DNA from: CAMLIZ01 sp036231905
Lineage (GTDB): Bacteria; Pseudomonadota; Gammaproteobacteria; Burkholderiales; Burkholderiaceae_C
Direction: 5' to 3'
DNA length: 64,000 nucleotides
NCBI RefSeq assembly: GCF_036231905.1
Contig: NZ_JAZARE010000009.1
Span: 62,001 to 126,000, forward strand
Shown: piece after piece, positions 1 to 8,666 of the stretch
Position numbering within the stretch: position 1 is the stretch's first letter
Layout: every line of letters starts with the position of its first letter
Made by a program: the position numbers and the translations under genes
The notes under the pieces: generated by a model
The model's input: only the letters and a program-made list of their open reading frames with translations
What the model was told of the DNA's origin: nothing
The model's database searches: none

Positions 1-1
1 C

Positions 2-1096
2 ACGCTGAAGAACTACAACGGCTTCGAGTTCCGCATCAACCGCGATGTGGAAGGCCTGGACCTGAACCGCAACTTCCCCAGCCTGTGGCGGCAGGAGCAT
101 GAACAGCTGGGCGCGGGGCCGTATCCGGCGAGCGAGCCCGAAGTGCGCGCGATGGTGGACTTCTTCGTCAAGCACCCCAACATCGGCGCGGCGATCAGCT
201 ACCACACCCACAGCGGCGTGATCCTGCGGCCCATGGGCACGCAGAGCGACGACGACATGATCCCGGAGGACCTGTGGGCCTACAAGCGCTTCAGCGCCCT
301 GGGCGAAAAGCTCACCGGCTACCCGGCGATCAGCATCTTCCACGAGTTCAAGTACCACCCGAAGGAGATCATCACCGGCACGCAGGACTGGGTGTACGAA
401 CACCTGGGCGCGCTGTTCTGGACGGTGGAGCTGTGGGCGCCCAACAAGGAGGCCGGCATCACCGGCTACAAGTGGATCGACTGGTACCGCGAGCATCCGG
501 TGGAGGACGACCTCAAGCTGCTGAAGTGGAGCGACGAGCAGTGCGATGGCCAGGCCTATGTGGCCTGGAAGCCCTTTGACCATCCGCAGCTCGGCCCGGT
601 GGAGATCGGCGGCTGGGACCGCATGAACTACTGGCGCAACCCGCCGCCGCACCTGCGCGAGCGCGAGGTGGCGCGCTTCCCGGGCTGGATGACGCAGATC
701 GCCTTGAGCCTGCCCAAGCTCGAGCTGCTGCGCGCCGAAGCCGAGCCGCTGGGCCCGGACACCTGGCGCGTGCGCCTGGCGGTGGCCAACAGCGGCTGGC
801 TGCCCGCCTATGTGAGCAAGCGTGCGCTGGAGCGCAAGACGGTGCGTGGTGTGATCTTCGAGCTGGAGCTGCCGGCCGGCGCCAGCCTGGTGAGCGGCAA
901 GCCCCGCATGGAAGGCCCGCAGCTGGAAGGCCATGCGCCCAAGAGCTCGCTGCAGGCCTTTTTGCCCAACCGTGACGTCACCGCCGACCGCGCGGTGGCG
1001 GAATGGGTGGTGCGGGCGCCCAAGGGCGCGGTGCTGAAGCTGCAGGCACGCGCCGACCGGGCGGGGCGGGTCGCCGCGGAGGTGGCGCTGGGCTGA
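2..1096 (+). CDS. M14 zinc carboxypeptidase family protein (5' truncated)
   Basis: The reading frame is open from the first bases of the window, so the start lies upstream and only the C-terminal part is seen. The visible part carries M14 peptidase hallmarks: LDLNRNFP near the start (the substrate carboxylate-binding Asn-Arg region), ISYHTHSG with the third zinc-ligand histidine, and TVELW with the catalytic glutamate that corresponds to Glu270 of carboxypeptidase A. The HxxE zinc pair must lie upstream. The last ~130 residues look like a beta-rich appended domain, as in many large bacterial M14 enzymes. Expected role is removal of C-terminal residues or cleavage of peptidoglycan peptides. 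Family call is firm; substrate is unknown. Confidence 0.85.
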   Translation, partial: TLKNYNGFEFRINRDVEGLDLNRNFPSLWRQEHEQLGAGPYPASEPEVRAMVDFFVKHPNIGAAISYHTHSGVILRPMGTQSDDDMIPEDLWAYKRFSALGEKLTGYPAISIFHEFKYHPKEIITGTQDWVYEHLGALFWTVELWAPNKEAGITGYKWIDWYREHPVEDDLKLLKWSDEQCDGQAYVAWKPFDHPQLGPVEIGGWDRMNYWRNPPPHLREREVARFPGWMTQIALSLPKLELLRAEAEPLGPDTWRVRLAVANSGWLPAYVSKRALERKTVRGVIFELELPAGASLVSGKPRMEGPQLEGHAPKSSLQAFLPNRDVTADRAVAEWVVRAPKGAVLKLQARADRAGRVAAEVALG

Positions 1097-1174
1097 CACC
1101 ATCGATGTCGAAACCCGGCGCGCCCGTTCGTCGTGGGAGTGGGCGCGATTGGCGCTGTGAACAGGAGAACGAAC

Positions 1175-1654
1175 GTGACCAGCAAGAACACCATCTGCCT
1201 CTGGTACGACGGCACCGCCCTGGAGGCCGCGCGCTTCTACGCCGAGACCTTCCCCGACAGCTCGGTGGGCGCGGTGCACCGGGCGCCGGGTGACTACCCC
1301 TCGGGCCAGCAGGGCGACGTGCTGACGGTGGAGTTCACGGTGATGGGCATCCCCTGCATCGGGTTGAACGGCGGCCCGATGTTCAAGCACAACGAAGCCT
1401 TTTCGTTCCAGGTGGCCACCGACGACCAGGAAGAAACCGACCGCTTGTGGAACGCGATCGTGGGCAACGGCGGCCAGGAAAGCGCCTGCGGCTGGTGCAA
1501 GGACAAGTGGGGCCTGTCGTGGCAGATCACGCCACGCGCCCTGATCGACGCGATCAGCGACCCGGACCCGGCCGCGGCCAAGCGCGCCTTCGAGGCCATG
1601 ATGCAGATGGGCAAGATCGACATCGCGGCGATCGAGGCGGCGCGGCGCGGATGA
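1175..1654 (+). CDS. VOC / PhnB-like (3-demethylubiquinone-9 3-methyltransferase domain) protein
   Basis: A 159-residue protein of the VOC superfamily, PhnB/YjdN type. It opens with TICLWYDGTALEAARFYAETF and has the typical GIPCIGLNGGP and CGWCKDKWGLSWQI segments of that family. Members are small beta-alpha-beta-beta-beta proteins; despite the database name most are not methyltransferases and their ligands are unknown. GTG at 1175 is chosen because AGGAG lies seven bases upstream (1163-1167) and the family alignment begins there; an upstream in-frame start at 1133 adds unconserved residues. It follows the carboxypeptidase by 78 bases and precedes an exported protein. Confidence 0.85.
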   Translation: MTSKNTICLWYDGTALEAARFYAETFPDSSVGAVHRAPGDYPSGQQGDVLTVEFTVMGIPCIGLNGGPMFKHNEAFSFQVATDDQEETDRLWNAIVGNGGQESACGWCKDKWGLSWQITPRALIDAISDPDPAAAKRAFEAMMQMGKIDIAAIEAARRG

Positions 1655-1664
1655 GGCCTGGGGC

Positions 1665-2516
1665 ATGAAGCGGCATCGTGCGGCAGCGCGTGCGGGCGGC
1701 CTGGTGGCGGCTGCCATTGGCTTGGCCGTGTGCGCGGGCACAGCCGCTGCGCAGCGCGCCGATGTGCAGACCGTGACCCTGGGGCCGCAGGAGCGTGCCA
1801 GCGGGCCCGGCGGCACGAGCCTGCTGCTGGAGGAGCTGAGCGACAGCCGCTGCCGTGCGGCTGAACGCTGTTCCCCCGGGGAGGCCGCCGCGCGCGCTGC
1901 CGTGGCCAGGGTGAGCGTGCGCATGGCCGATGGCCAAGCTTATGCGGCCACCTTGGCCCTCCGCGGACGGCGAGGCCGCCCCAGCCCGTCCGCACCCGCC
2001 CATGCCAAGCTCGGCGATCTGCTGGTCGAGCTGGTGGGCATGGCCCCGGAGGGCCGCGAGCTGCCGGCCGACGGGCCAGGCGGCCGGCCACAACGGGCCA
2101 CCTTGCGCATCACGCCCGCGCAGCGGGTGGCCGTGGCCGCGGGTGCTGCGGTGGACCTGCAGCGCGCGGGGTTCACCCTCAGGGTACTGGCCATCGACGA
2201 TCACCGCTGCCCGAGGGACGTGATGTGCGCTGTTGCGGGCCATGTGCAGATCGATGTCGAGCTGAGTGCCGGCAATGCACCCGCCGAGCGCGTGAGCTTC
2301 GGCTCACCGGCGGCGCCGAAACAGGTGCATGCCTGGCGAGGCCATGAGATCGAACTGTGCGATGTGCTGCCGCGGCGGGCGTCGCTGGCGAGGGGCGAGC
2401 CGGAAGCGCCGCTGCGCGCGGAGTTTTTTGTCAGCCCGGTGCCTGCTGTGGCCACGCGGGGTTCGCCGGAGGCTGATGCGGCGGCACGCCGTGGCTGCGT
2501 GCCACCCGTGACCTGA
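1665..2516 (+). CDS. exported protein of unknown function with a repeated RC...C motif
   Basis: A 283-residue protein with a clear Sec signal peptide (basic start, hydrophobic stretch, cleavage after AAAQ-like residues near 29-30). The rest shows two related segments: LEELSDSRCRAAERC around residues 48-62 and AIDDHRCPRDVMC around 174-186, each followed by a beta-strand-like stretch ending in V-x-V or V-E-L. This suggests a duplicated domain with one cysteine pair per copy, probably disulphide-bonded in the periplasm. Short proteins with a D-x-R-C-P...C-x-x-x-G motif occur in proteobacteria without known function. It lies 10 bases after the VOC gene. No function is claimed. Confidence 0.65.
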   Translation: MKRHRAAARAGGLVAAAIGLAVCAGTAAAQRADVQTVTLGPQERASGPGGTSLLLEELSDSRCRAAERCSPGEAAARAAVARVSVRMADGQAYAATLALRGRRGRPSPSAPAHAKLGDLLVELVGMAPEGRELPADGPGGRPQRATLRITPAQRVAVAAGAAVDLQRAGFTLRVLAIDDHRCPRDVMCAVAGHVQIDVELSAGNAPAERVSFGSPAAPKQVHAWRGHEIELCDVLPRRASLARGEPEAPLRAEFFVSPVPAVATRGSPEADAAARRGCVPPVT

Positions 2517-2552
2517 ACCCCGCGGCGCGCCACGGGGGAGCACAATGCCGCA

Positions 2553-4475
2553 GTGGCTTCCCCCGTTCCCTCTCGATCGGACCAGCTCGATACGGAGCAG
2601 CGATTCCAGACCTTGTTCGAGCAGGCGCCGTTCAGCGTGCAGCTGCTCTCCGTGGACGGCAGGACCTTGCGGGTGAACCAGGCCTGGAAGGACCTGTGGG
2701 GCGCGCACGACGGGGACCCGCTCCTCGAATTCGTGCTCACCGACTACAACATGCTCGCCGACCCCCAGCTCGAGGCCAAGGGGGTGACGGCCCATCTGAG
2801 GCGCGCTTTTGCGGGCGAGCCGGTGCGGCTGCCCACCATCTACTACGACCCTGCAGAACTGGGCAAACCCGGCGCCGCGCGGTGGGTCGAGGCCACGGCC
2901 CGGCCCATCAAGGGCCCGGATGGCAGCGTCGTGGAGGTGATGCTGATCCACGAGGACGTGACCGAGCGCCTGTTGGCGGACAGGGCCTTGCGTGCGAGCG
3001 AGGCGCAGTTCAGGACGATCGCCGATGCGATTCCGCAGATGGTGTGGTCCACGCGTCCGGACGGGTTCCACGACTACTACAACCGGCAGTGGTACGAGTT
3101 CACCGGCGTGCCACCGGGATCGACCGATGGCGAGGCCTGGAACGGCATGTTCCACCCGGACGACCAGGCACGCGCCTGGGAGGTATGGCGGCACAGCCTC
3201 GCGACGGGCGAGCCCTACGAGATCGAGTACCGCCTGCGGCACCGGTCGGGCGACTACCGCTGGGTGCTGGGGCGGGCCCTGCCCGTGCGCGACGACAACG
3301 GCCAGATCGTGCGCTGGATGGGTACGTGCACGGACATCCACGAGCAGAAGCGCGTGCGCGACGAGCTGCTGGCCAACAACCGCCGCAAGGACGACTTCCT
3401 TGCCATGCTGGCGCACGAGCTGCGCAACCCGCTGGCGCCCATCAGCACGGCGGCCCACCTGCTCAGGGCCGCACCGTCCGACCCGTCGAAGGTGGAGCGT
3501 TCGGCCGCCATCATCGACCGGCAGGTGCGGCACATGACGGAACTGGTCGACGACCTGCTGGATGTCTCGCGTGTCACGCGCGGGCTGGTGGAGCTGGAAA
3601 GGCGCCCCGTGGACATCAAGGGCGTCGTGGCCAGCGCGATCGAGCAGGTGCGTCCGCTCATCGATGCCCGCGGCCACCAGCTGACGACGCGCATGGCGTC
3701 GGGAGATGTGGTCGTGCTGGGCGACCGGACGCGGCTGGTCCAGGTGGTCGCCAACCTGCTGAACAACGCTGCGAAATACACGCCGCCGAATGGCGCGCTG
3801 CGTGTGGTGGTGGAGGTAGGCGAGCGCGTGGCCTTGTGTGTCGCCGACTCCGGAACGGGCATCGAGGCGCAGCTGTTGCCGCATGTGTTCGAGCTCTTCA
3901 CGCAGGGCGAGCGCACGCCCGACCGCTCCCAGGGAGGGCTGGGCCTCGGGCTGGCGTTGGTGAAGAGCCTCGTGGACCTGCATGGTGGCAGCGTGACGGC
4001 CGAAAGCGCTGGCCCCGGCTTGGGCAGCGCGTTCACGGTGACGCTGCCACTGCTGGACGGCGAGGCATTGCCGGCATCGGTGCTGCCTTCATCCGGCGCA
4101 ACGCCGGTCGCCTCACGCGCACTGCGGATCATGGTGGTCGACGACAACAAGGACGCCGCCGACGCCCTGGGCGTGTTCCTGGGCAACCTGGGCCACCTGG
4201 TTCGGGTGGAGCACGAACCGATGCGCGCGATGGCAGCGGTGGGCGAAGGCACGTTCGACGTCTTTGTGCTGGACATCGGCCTGCCGGTACTGGACGGCTA
4301 TTCGCTGGCCCGGCAACTGCGGGTGCAGCCAGGCGGCATGGGCGCGAAGTACATCGCACTCACGGGCTACGGCAGCAACGACGACAGGCAGCGCGGTGAC
4401 GAGGCCGGGTTCCACCACTATCTGGTGAAGCCGGCGGACCTTGACGAACTGGTGCGGCTGCTGCAGCGCGCGTGA
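2553..4475 (+). CDS. PAS-PAS hybrid sensor histidine kinase/response regulator
   Basis: A 640-residue cytoplasmic hybrid kinase with no membrane segment. Order: PAS (about 15-130), second PAS with PAC segment (about 145-265), HisKA with phospho-acceptor His288 in AHELRNPLAPI, HATPase_c (NLLNNAAKYT N-box, DSGTGIE G1 box, GLGLGLALVKSL G2 box, to ~500) and a C-terminal receiver (about 520-640) with DD at its start and phospho-acceptor Asp574 in LDIGLPVLDGY. It should autophosphorylate on His288 and pass the phosphate to its own receiver or a partner. GTG 2553 is the start: GGGGAG lies upstream (2535-2540), and the nearby ATG at 2545 is in another frame. No dedicated output regulator lies beside it. 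Confidence 0.92.
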   Translation: MASPVPSRSDQLDTEQRFQTLFEQAPFSVQLLSVDGRTLRVNQAWKDLWGAHDGDPLLEFVLTDYNMLADPQLEAKGVTAHLRRAFAGEPVRLPTIYYDPAELGKPGAARWVEATARPIKGPDGSVVEVMLIHEDVTERLLADRALRASEAQFRTIADAIPQMVWSTRPDGFHDYYNRQWYEFTGVPPGSTDGEAWNGMFHPDDQARAWEVWRHSLATGEPYEIEYRLRHRSGDYRWVLGRALPVRDDNGQIVRWMGTCTDIHEQKRVRDELLANNRRKDDFLAMLAHELRNPLAPISTAAHLLRAAPSDPSKVERSAAIIDRQVRHMTELVDDLLDVSRVTRGLVELERRPVDIKGVVASAIEQVRPLIDARGHQLTTRMASGDVVVLGDRTRLVQVVANLLNNAAKYTPPNGALRVVVEVGERVALCVADSGTGIEAQLLPHVFELFTQGERTPDRSQGGLGLGLALVKSLVDLHGGSVTAESAGPGLGSAFTVTLPLLDGEALPASVLPSSGATPVASRALRIMVVDDNKDAADALGVFLGNLGHLVRVEHEPMRAMAAVGEGTFDVFVLDIGLPVLDGYSLARQLRVQPGGMGAKYIALTGYGSNDDRQRGDEAGFHHYLVKPADLDELVRLLQRA

Positions 4476-4496
4476 GCGTTCGGTAAGGGTTCGGAC

Positions 4497-5399
4497 TCAA
4501 GGGCTTGCAAACAGGCCCTCCTGGCGCACCAGCCACTCGTACAGCGAGCGCGCCCGCAGCTTGCGCTGCCCGGATTCGGACAGGTCCAGGAAGTACTCCT
4601 GGCCCGGGTGGGTTTGCGCCGTGGCCTGGACCAGGCGGCCGCAGCGCAGGAAGGGTGCCGCGGCGGTCTCGGTGGCCAGGGTCACGCCGGCACCGGCCGC
4701 GGCGGCCTCCAGCATCACGATGGCGTCGTCGAACACGATCTGCGTCTGGCAGCCGAAGGCCGCGCGGGCTTCCTGTCGCGGTGTTTCCAGCTGCGCCAGG
4801 CGCAGCAGCGGCAGCGAGTGCGCCTGCGCCGACGCCAAGGCCTGCAGGCATGGAGGCGCGCACAACCAGACCAGCCGATCCGAGAACAGGGCGTGCCGCC
4901 GGCTGCCCCGCCGAGGCTCATCGCCGTAGTGAAGAAGCAGGTCCCACTGGCAGGGCATCGCCTCGCCCAGCGTGGCCACGGACACCAGCTCGTAGCGCAG
5001 GGTGGCGTCCAACTGCGCATGCCGTTGCAGCATCGGCAACAGCCAGGAGGCAGCCACGGCGGGCGCGCTCACGATCCTGATCACGCGGTGTTCCTGCTCG
5101 AGCAGCGCCTGCGTGGCCGCCGCCAGTTCGGAGAAGCCGGCGCCCAGGCTGTCGACGAATTGTTCCGCCTGCTCGGTGAGCACCACGCCACGCCCACGGC
5201 GGCGCAGCAGCGGCCGTCCCAGGCGGCCCTCGAGGCTGGAGAGCCGGTGGCTGATCGCCGAGGGGGTGATGCTCAGCTCGTCGGCGGCTTCCTGCAGCGA
5301 GCCCAGGCGGGCCACCGCATCCAGCGCCAGCAGTTCATGGGTGGGAAGGTCGGTCCACACCGGTTCCTGCGGCGGGCCATCAACCCCTGGCAATGACAT
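4497..5399 (-). CDS. LysR-family transcriptional regulator (GcvA-like), copy 1
   Basis: A 300-residue LysR regulator: winged helix-turn-helix at about 20-80 (LGSLQEAADELSITPSAISH) and a co-inducer-binding domain from ~95. The alanine-rich linker and the shape of the effector domain fit the GcvA/TrpI-like group. It is third in a minus-strand run after a dehydrogenase and another LysR gene, starting 23 bases after the latter ends. Two tandem LysR genes behind one metabolic gene are unusual; one may act on the dehydrogenase and the other on genes outside the run. The effector cannot be read from the sequence. Confidence 0.88.
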   Translation of the reverse strand: MSLPGVDGPPQEPVWTDLPTHELLALDAVARLGSLQEAADELSITPSAISHRLSSLEGRLGRPLLRRRGRGVVLTEQAEQFVDSLGAGFSELAAATQALLEQEHRVIRIVSAPAVAASWLLPMLQRHAQLDATLRYELVSVATLGEAMPCQWDLLLHYGDEPRRGSRRHALFSDRLVWLCAPPCLQALASAQAHSLPLLRLAQLETPRQEARAAFGCQTQIVFDDAIVMLEAAAAGAGVTLATETAAAPFLRCGRLVQATAQTHPGQEYFLDLSESGQRKLRARSLYEWLVRQEGLFASP

Positions 5400-5422
5400 G
5401 CACCCTGCTCCGGTCTACGGCT

Positions 5423-6316
5423 TCACTGCTCGTCGAGCTCGGCCTGCAGCCAGGCCAGGAACTCGCGCACCGGCGCCCGTGCGGCCGCGGTGCGCGACGT
5501 GACGAAGGAGTACGCCTTGGCCTGGTGCGCGTGCTGCGTCACGCGCACCAGCGACCCGGCCGCCAAGGCCGAGGCCACCAGCCGGGCGGGCGACAGCACC
5601 ACGCCCATGCCGAGCGCTGCGGCCTGGATGCCGAGGTCGAGGTCGGTGCAGCGCAGGCTGGCGTGGTAGTCGCCGGCGTCGCTGCCATCGCCACCCAGCC
5701 ACAGCCGCCACGAGGCGCTCGGATGGTCGATGATCGGCACGCCGCGCATCAGCTCGTGCGGTGCCAGCCCTTGGCAGCGCTGCGCCAGCGCGGGGGCGGC
5801 CACGGCGACCAGCTGGTCGGACCACATCTGCACGGTGAGATGGCGATCGTCTTCCACGGCCCCATACCTCAGCGCCACGTCGACGCCGCCATCCCCCAGG
5901 GGCTGGAAATGTTCGGTGGTGTCTACCACGAGGTCCAGCCGCGGCACCCGGCGCATGAAGCGCCCCAGCCGCGGCGCCAGCCATCGCCGCCCCAGCGCCT
6001 GCGGCGTGCTGATGCGCAGCTGCGCGTGGCCCACCGGGAAGTGCGTGCACAGGTCGTCCCGCATGCGGTGCGTGAAAGCCTGCACCGTGGCGAGGTAGCT
6101 CCAGCCGACCGGCGTCAGCTGGACCTGGGGCGCCAGCCGGCGCACCAGCTGCAGCCCCACCCGGTCTTCCAGCATGGCAATCGACTGGCCGACGGCCGAG
6201 GCGGTGACGCTGAGTTCGCCCGCCGCCTTGGCCAGGCTGAGGGTGCGGCCGACCGCTTCAAAGGCCAGCAGGCAGTGAAGCGGCGGTATGTTGCGCAGGC
6301 CCGCTCGGTTCGGCAT
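5423..6316 (-). CDS. LysR-family transcriptional regulator (GcvA-like), copy 2
   Basis: A 297-residue LysR regulator. The conserved part begins NIPPLHCLLAFEAVGRT and the HTH is LSLAKAAGELSVTASAVGQS; the effector domain follows, with RISTPQALGRRWLAPRL and VDVALRYG characteristic of GcvA-like proteins. ATG at 6316 (MPNRAG) is preferred over the longer frame from 6379 because homologues start near this point and the extra residues overlap the end of the upstream dehydrogenase gene. It sits between a 3-hydroxyisobutyrate dehydrogenase-type gene and another LysR gene, all minus strand. It is the best candidate to regulate that dehydrogenase. Confidence 0.88.
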   Translation of the reverse strand: MPNRAGLRNIPPLHCLLAFEAVGRTLSLAKAAGELSVTASAVGQSIAMLEDRVGLQLVRRLAPQVQLTPVGWSYLATVQAFTHRMRDDLCTHFPVGHAQLRISTPQALGRRWLAPRLGRFMRRVPRLDLVVDTTEHFQPLGDGGVDVALRYGAVEDDRHLTVQMWSDQLVAVAAPALAQRCQGLAPHELMRGVPIIDHPSASWRLWLGGDGSDAGDYHASLRCTDLDLGIQAAALGMGVVLSPARLVASALAAGSLVRVTQHAHQAKAYSFVTSRTAAARAPVREFLAWLQAELDEQ

Positions 6317-6338
6317 GCAGCGAGTGTGCACGCAAGCG

Positions 6339-7223
6339 TCATCCCCCGCTGGCGGCACGGGTGCGCGCTTCGATCGCACGGACCACCGAGATCATGTCCT
6401 CGCGCCCGTGGCCCTGGGCCTCGGTTTCGGCGAACAGGCGATGGCAGATGTCGAGCAAGGGCGAGGCCACGCCGGCATGGCGCGCCTGCTCGGCGACGAG
6501 CCGGCTGTTCTTGAGCACGTCGGTGATCGAGGCCTGCGGCGCCGCGTCGCCGTCCACCAGCTTGGCGAGCTTGACCTTCGAGACGCTGCTCGCCATGGGC
6601 CCGGCGTCCAGCACGGCGCGGAAGACCTCGAGGTCCAGCCGGTGCTCGCGGGCAAAGTGCGTCGCCTCGCACAGGCCGGTCACCATGGTGATGAGGAACA
6701 GGTTGACCGACAGCTTCATCAACAGGGCGCCGGGCACGGCGCCGCACACGAACACCTCCTTGCACATCGGTGCGAGCAGCGGGCGCACGCGCTCGATGGC
6801 GGCCGCATCGCCGGCGATCATGCCGACGAGTTGGCCCGCTTCGGCCGGCTTGCGCGAGCCGGACACCGGCGCCTCCAGGTAGGTGCCGCCGACCGCCGCC
6901 ACTTCCTGCGCGAGCGCGGTGGCGTACTGCGCCGAGGTGGTGCCCATGTTCACCAACGTCCTTCCCCGCACCAGCTCGCTGAAGCCCGGGGTGCCGCGCT
7001 GCAGCACCTCGTCCATCGCATCGTCATGCGCCAGCATCAGGATGACCACGTCGCAGGCGCTGAACAGGGCCCTGGGCGTGGCCGCCACGCGGGCCCCCAG
7101 CGCCGCCACCTCCTGGCACTTTTCGGGGGACCGGTTCCACACCATCAGCGGCGCGCCGCTGCGCGCGAGGTTCATCGCCATGGGAAGGCCCATGATGCCC
7201 AGGCCCACGAATCCGATCGTCAT
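6339..7223 (-). CDS. NAD(P)-dependent beta-hydroxyacid dehydrogenase (3-hydroxyisobutyrate dehydrogenase / GLYR family)
   Basis: A 294-residue member of the beta-hydroxyacid dehydrogenase family. Rossmann motif GFVGLGIMGLPMA at residues 4-16, substrate loop with SGSRKPAEAG at 121-130, and catalytic lysine Lys170 in GALLMKLSVN. The KPAEAGQL segment resembles glyoxylate/succinic semialdehyde reductases and tartronate semialdehyde reductases more than valine-pathway enzymes, but substrate is uncertain. ATG 7223 is chosen over the in-frame ATG at 7232 because the AAGGGG ribosome site lies nine bases before 7223 but directly abuts 7232. First gene of a minus-strand run with two LysR genes. Confidence 0.87.
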   Translation of the reverse strand: MTIGFVGLGIMGLPMAMNLARSGAPLMVWNRSPEKCQEVAALGARVAATPRALFSACDVVILMLAHDDAMDEVLQRGTPGFSELVRGRTLVNMGTTSAQYATALAQEVAAVGGTYLEAPVSGSRKPAEAGQLVGMIAGDAAAIERVRPLLAPMCKEVFVCGAVPGALLMKLSVNLFLITMVTGLCEATHFAREHRLDLEVFRAVLDAGPMASSVSKVKLAKLVDGDAAPQASITDVLKNSRLVAEQARHAGVASPLLDICHRLFAETEAQGHGREDMISVVRAIEARTRAASGG

Positions 7224-7328
7224 CTGTGTCATCCCCTTGAACGGTGGGCGCACCCTAGCGCAGGTTTGCGGCCGCCACCTGAAAAGTGCCCTCGTGCCAC
7301 GAAGCTCGATTCAGCATCGCCCGACGCC

Positions 7329-7348
7329 GCGGGCTCAGTTGAGCCCGC
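7329..7348. promoter_or_regulatory. perfect 20-bp palindrome in the intergenic region, possible operator
   Basis: Arms GCGGGCTCA and TGAGCCCGC are separated by GT. It lies in the 225-base region between the divergent dehydrogenase gene (start 7223) and the DUF2917-like gene (start 7449). It has no U-tract, so a terminator is unlikely; a binding site for a dimeric regulator, for example one of the nearby LysR proteins, is possible. Confidence 0.35.
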
Positions 7349-7448
7349 CTGATCCGGCCCGGGCGTGATTTCACCCCGGCACCGGCCTCGGCCGGGATGA
7401 TCTCTCCAGCGCCCACCGTGGGCGTTGCGGGTCAGCTTCGGGGGAATC

Positions 7449-7775
7449 ATGGATATCGCTTGGCGCAAGGGTGTTCTGGGCCGGTGGTCGAGGTGGGCGT
7501 GGCAAGCGCTCGCCATGGGCCACCCGGAGCTGCAATCGAGTGGGGAGGGTGTGGAGCTGCGCGTGCACCTTCCAGCCGGGACCACGATGTCCCTGGTGCC
7601 GGACGGGGTGCTTGCCCTGGAGTGCCTCGCGGGCTGCGCCTGGTCGACCACGGACCGCGTGGCCAAGGACACCATCCTTGGCGCAGGCGGCAAGGAGACG
7701 CTGGCGCCGTTCAAGAGGGTCTTCATCGTCGGCATGCCCGAGTGCGAGCTGAGGATCGCCCGGCTCCAGCCGTGA
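7449..7775 (+). CDS. small protein, possibly DUF2917 family
   Basis: A 108-residue soluble protein. The central part (roughly residues 35-100) is a string of predicted beta strands with GTTMSL, GCAWSTTDRVAKDTIL and KRVFIVGMPECELRI, resembling the DUF2917 layout (glycine-rich turn, W-x-T, D-x-x-L, basic strand). DUF2917 proteins are common in Burkholderiales and have no established function. ATG 7449 has GGGGA just upstream; an earlier in-frame start at 7425 gives eight extra residues. It stands 12 bases before a CmcJ-like oxidoreductase gene, so the two are probably co-transcribed. The family assignment is tentative. Confidence 0.6.
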   Translation: MDIAWRKGVLGRWSRWAWQALAMGHPELQSSGEGVELRVHLPAGTTMSLVPDGVLALECLAGCAWSTTDRVAKDTILGAGGKETLAPFKRVFIVGMPECELRIARLQP

Positions 7776-7787
7776 CGGGAGCCGCCG

Positions 7788-8630
7788 ATGCATGAAGATC
7801 TGCTCCCGTCGGTGGAAGCCGAACTGGGCTTCGTGGTGCCGCCGCACGGCAAGGCGTTCCGGTACGTGTTCGAGCCGCCGCCCGGCCAGGCCGCAGACAA
7901 CTGCCAACCGGATCCGCGCCGCGTGCTCATTGCCGATGCCCGGTGCGCGGCCCGTGCGCCAAGGCTGGGCGTGGAAGGGTTTGAGTGCGTGCGCCAGGTG
8001 TCCCGGGTGAAGGACTTCGACGACGAAGCCTCCGTGGTGCGCGACTACCACGCCGAGTGCCGTGCGCTCGTGCAGGCGATGCTGGGCGCTTCCGAGGTCA
8101 TCGTCTTCGACCACCTGGTGCGAAAGCGCCATCCGGCGGCCAGCACGCTCACCGCGCTGGGGCGCGGCCAGCCGTCGGCCTACGCCGGGCCCGCGGGCAG
8201 GGTGCATGTGGACTACACCGTGGCGTCGGCAGAAAAACGCCTGCGCCTCGTGCTGGGTCTGGACCCCGACGCCGACTACCACCAGCGGTTCGCCATCGTG
8301 AACATCTGGCGTTCCGCATGCGGGCCCATCCTGGATGCGCCGCTTGCGCTGTGCGACGTGCGTTCGCTCGACCGGCGTGACCTGGTGGCCACCGAGCTTC
8401 GCTATCCGAAGCGCACCGGGGAGATCTACCAGCTGGCCTACAACCCCGCGCAGCGCTGGTCCTACTTCAACGAGCTGCAGGCGGACGAGGCCTTGGTGTT
8501 CAAGCAGTACGACGGCGACGCCGGCCGGCCGCGCCTGACGCCCCACGGCGCCTTCGTGCACCCCGGCACGCCGGCCACAGCGCCGGCACGGCAGAGCATC
8601 GAGGTGCGCTGCCTGGCGCTGTTCGCTTGA
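7788..8630 (+). CDS. CmcJ/NvfI-family (Fe(II)/2-oxoglutarate-type) oxidoreductase
   Basis: A 280-residue protein matching the CmcJ/NvfI-like family. Recognisable pieces are VHVDYT (His140 and Asp142, candidate iron ligands), FAIVNIWRSACGPILDAPLALCD, GEIYQLAYNPAQRWSYF, DEALVFKQYD, LTPHGAF (a second candidate iron ligand) and the C-terminal IEVRCLALF. CmcJ takes part in cephamycin 7-methoxylation with CmcI; fungal relatives act in meroterpenoid and other pathways. Bacterial chromosomal copies like this one have no known substrate. A GGGAG ribosome site lies seven bases before the ATG. It follows the DUF2917-like gene closely and is 36 bases before the isomerase gene. Confidence 0.8.
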   Translation: MHEDLLPSVEAELGFVVPPHGKAFRYVFEPPPGQAADNCQPDPRRVLIADARCAARAPRLGVEGFECVRQVSRVKDFDDEASVVRDYHAECRALVQAMLGASEVIVFDHLVRKRHPAASTLTALGRGQPSAYAGPAGRVHVDYTVASAEKRLRLVLGLDPDADYHQRFAIVNIWRSACGPILDAPLALCDVRSLDRRDLVATELRYPKRTGEIYQLAYNPAQRWSYFNELQADEALVFKQYDGDAGRPRLTPHGAFVHPGTPATAPARQSIEVRCLALFA

Positions 8631-8666
8631 GCGGCGCGCCACAGGCTTTCAAGGAAGGAGACGCGC

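Noticed and set aside
2304..3983. A 559-codon open frame opposite the PAS hybrid kinase
   Set aside because: It crosses the end of one real gene and most of another, and its product has no recognisable domain.
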